Assembly (NCBI GenBank): GCA_902168205.1
Contig: CABHOK010000014.1
Location: forward strand, 558,001 to 622,000
DNA length: 64,000 nt
Source: an uncultured Chitinophaga sp.
Lineage (GTDB): Bacteria > Bacteroidota > Bacteroidia > Cytophagales > Cyclobacteriaceae
Reading direction: 5' to 3'
Shown: in pieces, positions 58,535 to 64,000 of the stretch
How the letters are laid out: each line of letters begins with the position of its first letter
Position numbering within the stretch: the first letter of the stretch is position 1
Made by a program: the position numbers and the translations under genes
The notes under the pieces: model-generated
What the model was told of the DNA's origin: nothing
The model's input: only the letters and a program-made list of their open reading frames with translations
The model's database searches: none

Positions 58535-60427
58535 TTAGATTGCTCCGGCTTTGATTTCGTCTACTACACCCGGATCAAGCAATGTTGTTGTGTCTCCAAG
58601 ATTAGAAGTGTCACCCTCTGCAACCTTTCTCAGAATTCTGCGCATAATTTTTCCGGAACGGGTTTTAGGAAGTCCGCTTACAAATTGAATCTTGTCAGGC
58701 TTGGCTATAGGACCGATAATCTTCGACACCGTTTCCTTTATCTCTGCGCGCAACTTATCTTCTTCGGCCGGTTTTTCATAACAGATAACAAAGGCATATA
58801 TACCCTGGCCTTTTATATCATGTGGATAACCTACAACCGCTGTTTCGCATACAGCAGAATGCTCATCAATAGCGCTTTCAATTTCTGCCGTGCCAAGATT
58901 GTGACCGGATACAATAATGATGTCGTCTACCCGTCCCGTTATACGATAATAGCCATCTTCATCGCGCTTGCAGCCATCACCTGTAAAGTACTTGCCGGGG
59001 AAACTTGAGAAGTATGTTTCCTTAAAGCGCTGGTGATCGCCATAGATCGTACGTGCCATCGAAGGCCACGGATATTTAATAGTAAGTCTTCCTTCGATAT
59101 TATTTCCCTCAATCTCCAATCCGCTTTCATTCATTACGGCAGGTTGTACGCCCGGTAGCGGCAGCGTTGCATGCGCAGGTTTCAGATTAGTAACATTTGC
59201 AATTGGCGAAATCATAAAGCCGCCCGTTTCGGTTTGCCACCAGGTATCGATGATTGGACATTTATCTTTACCGATGTGCTTGCTATACCATTGCCATGCT
59301 TCTTCATTTATAGGTTCACCCACGCTGCCTAAAACTTTAAGCGATGACAGATCATATTTCTCAACAAAACTCAATGGAGCCTGTTGCAGCGAACGTATAG
59401 CAGTAGGTGCCGTATAGAATATATTTACTTTATGACGATCAATAGCCTGCCAGAATCTTCCCCAATCAGGCCATGACGGCACGCCTTCAAAAATAACAGT
59501 AGTTGCTCCGGCTGATAAAGGACCATAAAGAATATAGGAGTGCCCGGTAATCCAGCCTATATCTGCCGTACACCAGTACACTTGTCCTTCATGATACTGA
59601 AAAGCTGTTTGAAACGTGTAATTGGTGTATACCATATAGCCACCGCATGTATGCACCATACCCTTTGGTTTACCGGTAGAGCCGGAAGTATAGAGTATAA
59701 AGAGCATATCTTCCGCGTCCATTTCTTCAGCTTCACAGTGTGGAGCAGCATTTTTTATCTCATCGTGCCACCATACATCACGTCCTGCTTTCATAGGAGC
59801 ATTGGAGCGTATATGTTCTTTCACGATAACTTTTCTTACATCCGGACAACTTTCCAGTGCCTGATCAATAATACCTTTCAGATTTATAGTCTTGTCGCCA
59901 CGGTATGCACCATCCGATGTGACAACAATTTTACATCCGGCATCAGTAATGCGATCGGTCAGCGATTTGGCAGAGAACCCTGCAAACACAACAGAATGCA
60001 CCGCGCCTATACGCGCACAAGCCAACACAGTATAGGCCAGCTCGGGTATCATCGGCAGATAAATACATACCCGGTCTCCTTTTTTTACACCATTTGCCTT
60101 TAACATGTTGGCAGTACGGCATACCTCATCATATAGATGTTGATACGTTATATGTTTAGCGCTGTCTTCCGGATTGTTGGGTTCCCAAATGATAGCGGTT
60201 TGATTAGCACGTTTAATGAGATGACGATCAAGACAGTTTTCAGTGATATTTAGTTTGCCTCCTATAAACCATTTTACTTCCGGTTTAAGAAAATCCCACT
60301 CAAGCACTTTATCCCATTTCTTTCTCCAGTAAAAATGACTGGCGACTTCACTCCAGAAATTTTCGGGATGTTCTACGCTCTTTTTATACTGTTTTTGGTA
60401 GTCTTCAAAAGTTCTGATCACGTTCAT
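58535..60427 (-). CDS. acs: Acetate--CoA ligase (AMP-forming)
   Basis: Activates acetate to acetyl-CoA via acetyl-AMP. The 630 residues carry all ANL-superfamily motifs: P-loop LYTSGSTGKPKGMVHT, the conserved WWQTETGG, ITGRVDDIIIVSGHNLGTAEIE, and the C-terminal catalytic Lys in LPKTRSGKIMRRILRK, the site acetylated by Pat-type enzymes. The N-terminal ACAS domain (NFWSEVASHFYWRKKWDKVLEWDF) is intact. It is monocistronic with a 331-base upstream gap that holds a perfect palindrome at 60569-60596. Confidence 0.96.
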   Translation of the reverse strand: MNVIRTFEDYQKQYKKSVEHPENFWSEVASHFYWRKKWDKVLEWDFLKPEVKWFIGGKLNITENCLDRHLIKRANQTAIIWEPNNPEDSAKHITYQHLYDEVCRTANMLKANGVKKGDRVCIYLPMIPELAYTVLACARIGAVHSVVFAGFSAKSLTDRITDAGCKIVVTSDGAYRGDKTINLKGIIDQALESCPDVRKVIVKEHIRSNAPMKAGRDVWWHDEIKNAAPHCEAEEMDAEDMLFILYTSGSTGKPKGMVHTCGGYMVYTNYTFQTAFQYHEGQVYWCTADIGWITGHSYILYGPLSAGATTVIFEGVPSWPDWGRFWQAIDRHKVNIFYTAPTAIRSLQQAPLSFVEKYDLSSLKVLGSVGEPINEEAWQWYSKHIGKDKCPIIDTWWQTETGGFMISPIANVTNLKPAHATLPLPGVQPAVMNESGLEIEGNNIEGRLTIKYPWPSMARTIYGDHQRFKETYFSSFPGKYFTGDGCKRDEDGYYRITGRVDDIIIVSGHNLGTAEIESAIDEHSAVCETAVVGYPHDIKGQGIYAFVICYEKPAEEDKLRAEIKETVSKIIGPIAKPDKIQFVSGLPKTRSGKIMRRILRKVAEGDTSNLGDTTTLLDPGVVDEIKAGAI

Positions 60428-60758
60428 GGTTGTTGTTTGCAGGTTTTTTTTGATGAAAAGTTTTAATGTTTAAAGTTTGTTGGCAACCTAATTTAATAAA
60501 GTAGCGTCCCGGAGTTTATATAACAAGTGTGATAAAATTCTATCCTTTTTCCGGAAATTCAAATTTTGTTTGCAGTGTGTTCCGACACACTGCAAAAAAT
60601 TTTGTAAATTCAGTAAGTACTATACTGGGTGGAAGAACTTCACAACTTGATTGCAGGTGCTCTTGCTGCTCAACCTATAGCCAGGTTTGAAGTGTTTGCA
60701 TGAGCGTTCGAAGTTTGAATAGAAGCGAAGATAAAGCTTCAATCAATTGAAGAATTGT
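60428..60758. other. Divergent intergenic region between acs and the radical SAM cluster
   Basis: No gene is seen in these 331 bases. They must carry promoters for acs (minus) and for the plus-strand cluster. The outstanding element is the 12-bp perfect inverted repeat at 60569-60596. Confidence 0.5.
60569..60596. promoter_or_regulatory. Perfect 12-bp inverted repeat, possible operator
   Basis: TTTGCAGTGTGT-TCCG-ACACACTGCAAA. It lies about 140 bases upstream of acs and 160 upstream of the nucleotidyltransferase gene. Neither strand has a proper T-run after it and no gene ends nearby, so an operator for one or both divergent units is more likely than a terminator. Confidence 0.5.
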
Positions 60759-61706
60759 ATGATAGAATCCGTGGTTGATAGTACATTGAAACCTCTTAGC
60801 GAGAGTATCCTGCGTACAATTTTGTACTACGATATTTTCAACTACCCTTTAAAGGCCGATGAAGTTTACCGTTTTCTGCCCACTAATCATGCATCAAAGC
60901 ATAGTGTTGAACAGGAGTTGAAAGACCTTTCATCAAAAGGATATCTATATCAGTTTGGTGATTTGTTCTGTGCCCAGAATAAAATAGAATTAATAGACCG
61001 TAGACGCAAGGGCAACGCGGAAGCAGAAAAGCTTCTTGATGTTGCGCGGGTGAAAGGTAAATTTATATCGGGCTTTCCCTTCGTGCGTGGTGTGCTCGCA
61101 TCGGGTTCGCTATCGAAAGGGTATATGGATGAAAATTCTGATCTTGATTTCTTCATCATTACAAAGCCCGGCAGGTTGTGGGTAGCGCGTATGATACTGG
61201 TGCTCTACAAACGCATGTTTCTTTTCAACTCTCATAAATACTTCTGTGTAAATTATTTTGTTGACTCCGATCACCTGGAGATCGAAGAGAAGAATATGTT
61301 TACTGCCACCGAGCTGGCAACGGTTATACCACTGTGTGAGGCCGATCTATACACCCGCTTGTTTAAAAGTAACGATTGGCTTACTTTTTTTTTCCCAAAC
61401 TGCGAACAGCGTTCACTCGATGCTGTAGTGCCGGCTTCCAATAGTGTTGTGAAGAAGATACTCGAAAAGGTAATAGATATTGCAGGAGGTAGCTGGTGGG
61501 AAAATTACTTTATGAAGCTTTCGCTGAAGCGCTGGGAAAGTATATATAAGAAACAATACGCTAACAACGATTTTAAAGTAGCCTTTAAAACGAAGAAGTA
61601 TGTTTCTAAAAATCATCCGCGTAATTATCAGAAAAAGGTAATAGAGCTTTATCGTGAGAAGATGGAGGGATTTAGTAAAAAATTTAACATCGTATGGAAG
61701 GCATGA
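60759..61706 (+). CDS. Nucleotidyltransferase-domain protein with winged-helix-like N-terminus
   Basis: Protein of 315 residues from the ATG at 60759 (a TTG at 60747 is less likely). The first 75 residues look like a winged helix (LYYDIFNYPLKADEVYRFL, VEQELKDLSSKGYLYQFGD). Around residues 105-135 is a minimal nucleotidyltransferase core: LASGSLSKGYMDENSDLDFFIIT, with the G-S motif and the paired Asp. The rest is helical and unassigned. It overlaps the radical SAM gene by an ATGA, so both are translated together. The biochemical role (nucleotide transfer to a small molecule, protein or lipid) is open. Confidence 0.78.
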   Translation: MIESVVDSTLKPLSESILRTILYYDIFNYPLKADEVYRFLPTNHASKHSVEQELKDLSSKGYLYQFGDLFCAQNKIELIDRRRKGNAEAEKLLDVARVKGKFISGFPFVRGVLASGSLSKGYMDENSDLDFFIITKPGRLWVARMILVLYKRMFLFNSHKYFCVNYFVDSDHLEIEEKNMFTATELATVIPLCEADLYTRLFKSNDWLTFFFPNCEQRSLDAVVPASNSVVKKILEKVIDIAGGSWWENYFMKLSLKRWESIYKKQYANNDFKVAFKTKKYVSKNHPRNYQKKVIELYREKMEGFSKKFNIVWKA

Positions 61707-63169
61707 AGCGAACAGCTCTTTTTACTCATTCATACTTTTATAAGTTCGACTGGAAGCAGTGGCAGTTCAAGCAGCCATACCCTCCGTTAGCTACTATACT
61801 TGCGGCAGCCGTTATGCGCGAAGCCGGTTTCGAGGTTGCTTTGTTTGATATAGCACTTAAAGACTCTCCTGCAGAAGTTGCCGATGCCATTGAAAAGCAT
61901 GACTCGTCATACTTTATCATATATGACGATGGCTTCAATTACCTCACCAAGATGTGCCTCACTAATATGCGTGAAGCAGCATTCGAAATGGCGCGAACCG
62001 CGAAAGAGGCAGGTTGCATTGTAATCGCATCAAGCTCGGATGCCGCTGATCATTACGATAAATATCTCAATCATGGCGTAGACTATGTTGTTCGCGGTGA
62101 AGGCGAAGAAACATTGAAAGAACTCTTACTCGCACTGGATGCAAATGCAGACATCAGCAAGCTTCCTGGTATAGCATACAGAAAACAATCGGAAACCATC
62201 ACTACGCCTGCGCGACCTGTGATGCGTGATCTTGATACGCTGCCATTACCAGCGTGGGACCTGGTAGATGTTGACTCGTATCGCCAGATCTGGATAAAGC
62301 ATCATGGATACTTCTCGCTAAATATAGCCACTACGCGTGGATGTCCCTATAAATGTAACTGGTGTGCCAAGCCCATCTATGGCAATCGCTATAATTCGCG
62401 AAGTCCGCAGCATGTTCTGAAAGAAATTGAATTCTTGCTGAAGCACTATCAACCCGATCACTTCTGGATGTGCGATGATATTTTCGGATTAAAACCCGGG
62501 TGGGTACAGGAGTTTCGCGATCTGGTTCAGGCAAAAAATCTGAAGTTCAAGTATAAAATTCAGTCGCGCGCAGATTTACTGTTGCAGGAAGATTCACTGG
62601 AAGCACTTGCTCAATCCGGTGCCGATACTATTTGGGTGGGTGCTGAGTCTGGCTCTCAGAAAATTCTGGATGCGATGGACAAAGGCACAACGATACAGCA
62701 GATACACGATGCTACGCGGTTGATGAAGCAGAAAGGTATTAAAGTAGCTTTCTTTTTACAGTTCGGATACCTTGGAGAAACGAAGGAAGATATCGATGCT
62801 ACCATTGCCATGGTGCTCGAACTAATGCCTGACGAAGTCGGCATCTCCGTTTCATATCCGTTGCCCGGTACGAAGTTTTATGACACCGTGAAGGAACAAC
62901 TTCGTGAAAAGCAAAACTGGAGCGATTCGGACGACCTGGCAATGATGTTTAAAAGCACCTTCACAAGCGAATACTATAAAGAACTACATCGATATGTACA
63001 CAGCATGTACCGGAAACGGAAAGGCTATATCACATTAAAGAAACTTGCCCGCAATCCGCTACGTGTAAACTATAAAGATTTACGCACAGGACTCGCAACT
63101 TTTTACTATATTCCTACTGCTTTTGCACAGCGATTAAAACTGAAGGGACTGGTTGCTGCAGGGTCTTGA
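61703..63169 (+). CDS. B12-binding-type radical SAM protein
   Basis: Radical SAM enzyme of about 488 residues. The N-terminal half (about 15-170) is a B12-binding-like Rossmann domain (YPPLATILAAAVMREAGFEVALFDI, VDYVVRGEGEETLKELL). The 4Fe-4S cysteines are in ATTRGCPYKCNWCAKPIYG, followed by FWMCDDIFGLKP, IWVGAESGSQKILDAMDKG and FFLQFGYLGETKEDI, as in BchE/hopanoid-type enzymes. ATG at 61703 overlaps the upstream stop as ATGA; an ATG at 61694 is possible. Likely reactions are methylation or rearrangement of an unreactive carbon; the substrate is unknown. A methyltransferase gene follows after 66 bases. Confidence 0.88.
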   Translation: MKRTALFTHSYFYKFDWKQWQFKQPYPPLATILAAAVMREAGFEVALFDIALKDSPAEVADAIEKHDSSYFIIYDDGFNYLTKMCLTNMREAAFEMARTAKEAGCIVIASSSDAADHYDKYLNHGVDYVVRGEGEETLKELLLALDANADISKLPGIAYRKQSETITTPARPVMRDLDTLPLPAWDLVDVDSYRQIWIKHHGYFSLNIATTRGCPYKCNWCAKPIYGNRYNSRSPQHVLKEIEFLLKHYQPDHFWMCDDIFGLKPGWVQEFRDLVQAKNLKFKYKIQSRADLLLQEDSLEALAQSGADTIWVGAESGSQKILDAMDKGTTIQQIHDATRLMKQKGIKVAFFLQFGYLGETKEDIDATIAMVLELMPDEVGISVSYPLPGTKFYDTVKEQLREKQNWSDSDDLAMMFKSTFTSEYYKELHRYVHSMYRKRKGYITLKKLARNPLRVNYKDLRTGLATFYYIPTAFAQRLKLKGLVAAGS

Positions 63170-63235
63170 TTATTTGGATATCCTTTTTATTTAGAAGAGT
63201 TTTTAAAATACGTATTGCTTACATATAAACTATAT

Positions 63236-64000
63236 ATGCGTATGGCTGCTCCGTTCGATCACATCGCCTCTACCTACGACTCTGTTTTTACGCAGAGCGC
63301 TATCGGCCAGTTACAACGCAAACAGGTATGGCAATACCTGGAGCAAATTACACCGGAACTGCAGGGCCTTGAAATTCTGGAGTTGAATTGCGGCACCGGT
63401 GAAGATGCCGTGTTGTTCAGTGAAAAAGGATTCAACATCGTTGCAACGGATGTATCGGAAGAGATGCTGAAAGTAACGCAGCAAAAGGCGCATCAATTTT
63501 CATTGCAGAGCAAGATCAGTTCACATTACCTCGACCTCGACAGCTTTGATGAAACGCTGTTCGACAAAAAGTTCGACCTTGTGTTTTCAAATTTTGGCGG
63601 ATTGAATTGTATCAACGCGGAGTCATTTAGAAAGCTTTTGCAAAAGTTACCGCATATACTAAATCCGAAGGGAAGGTTTGTGGCGGTGATCATGCCGAAG
63701 TTCTGCTTGTGGGAATCTATATATTTCCTCGCCCGCTTTCAGTTTAAAAATGTTTTCCGCCGGTGGACACAGAATGAAGTGTTGGCCGATCTCCACGGCA
63801 TGTTTGTAAAGACGTGGTACTTCCGCCCCTCACAGATCAAGGCGTGGTCGTCTCCGAATTTCAGCATCGTTAGCAAAAGACCAGTAGGCTTCGCGTTGCC
63901 ACCATCATACCTGGAGAAATTCTTTGAGCGCAGAAAACGCTTTTTGTTTGGGTTGAATATTCTGGAGAAGAAACTCTTTCGTGTTTCATTGCTCTCGGGC
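63236..64000 (+). CDS. SAM-dependent class I methyltransferase (3' end outside window)
   Basis: Read directly from the sequence: 255 codons are open from the ATG at 63236 to the window edge (a second ATG at 63242 is possible). The class I core is complete: FDHIASTYDSVF, motif I ILELNCGTGEDAVLFSEKG, VATDVSEEMLKVTQQKA, FDLVFSNFGGLNCI and the LNPKGRFVAVIMPK strand. The last part is specific to this protein and positively charged (FRRWTQ, EKFFERRKRF). It is probably co-transcribed with the radical SAM gene. Methyl acceptor unknown. Confidence 0.85.
   Translation, partial: MRMAAPFDHIASTYDSVFTQSAIGQLQRKQVWQYLEQITPELQGLEILELNCGTGEDAVLFSEKGFNIVATDVSEEMLKVTQQKAHQFSLQSKISSHYLDLDSFDETLFDKKFDLVFSNFGGLNCINAESFRKLLQKLPHILNPKGRFVAVIMPKFCLWESIYFLARFQFKNVFRRWTQNEVLADLHGMFVKTWYFRPSQIKAWSSPNFSIVSKRPVGFALPPSYLEKFFERRKRFLFGLNILEKKLFRVSLLSG

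Noticed and set aside
58821-58829. Perfect DnaA box (TGTGGATAA) inside acs
   Set aside because: Single site within a gene with no AT-rich surroundings or companion boxes.
1-64000. tRNA genes, CRISPR arrays, insertion sequences, prophage genes
   Set aside because: No cloverleaf with CCA-side features, no regular spaced repeats, no transposase or phage-like protein was found in any intergenic gap or open frame.

Overview
The window reads as chromosomal DNA of a Bacteroidota bacterium, most likely of the Cytophagales (Chryseolinea/Ohtaekwangia-like; inferred from protein style, not searched). Signs are a TonB-dependent receptor with a carboxypeptidase-like N-terminal domain, acidic surface lipoproteins, Y_Y_Y/propeller sensors, TAnnTTTG promoter elements, weak Shine-Dalgarno signals, and families such as TIGR01777 epimerases, DUF4349, DUF2306, YARHG and lamin-tail proteins. 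Nearly everything is single-copy chromosomal genes. I see no tRNA, rRNA, CRISPR array, prophage or insertion sequence.

Region 1 (1-14.5 kb) is almost all minus strand. It holds a tight run of DinB-like protein, dacB, a GH3 hexosaminidase, hutG and hutF. Upstream of it lie a five-PAS histidine kinase, a propeller/Y_Y_Y membrane sensor and recG, then a nitronate monooxygenase/VOC pair. Region 2 (14,499-14,861) is an AT-rich non-coding gap with four DnaA-box-like 9-mers inside 200 bp. Gene orientation turns divergent here, so it is my candidate replication origin and the most notable finding.

Region 3 (14.9-31.6 kb) mixes two thioredoxin-fold proteins, a BaiN-like flavoprotein, a signalling cluster (membrane protein, NarX/DesK-type kinase, LuxR regulator, receiver-like protein without its phospho-acceptor), a Cys/Met-metabolism PLP enzyme, DNA repair (tag), DedA, an M28 peptidase facing a Kazal-type lipoprotein, prfA, LemA and a YARHG lipoprotein. 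Region 4 (31.6-50.6 kb) has biosynthesis and housekeeping genes: asd and lysA (lysine/diaminopimelate), pdxJ, lipB, dsbD, a phosphoglucose/phosphomannose isomerase, yraN, a MoxR ATPase, and a compact plus-strand run from the isomerase to a DEDDy exonuclease.

Region 5 (51-55.2 kb) is an outer-membrane pair: a TonB-dependent receptor and a beta-helix lipoprotein with a run of aspartates after the lipid cysteine. A frameshifted gene remnant follows. Region 6 (55.5-64 kb) contains a coiled-coil exported protein, an epimerase, a nitroreductase, a YdeI-like protein, acs, and the start of a nucleotidyltransferase / B12-type radical SAM / methyltransferase cluster that runs off the right end and may be a biosynthetic locus. 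Several intergenic repeats (an octamer tandem repeat at two loci, REP-like palindromes) and clear bidirectional terminators were also found.
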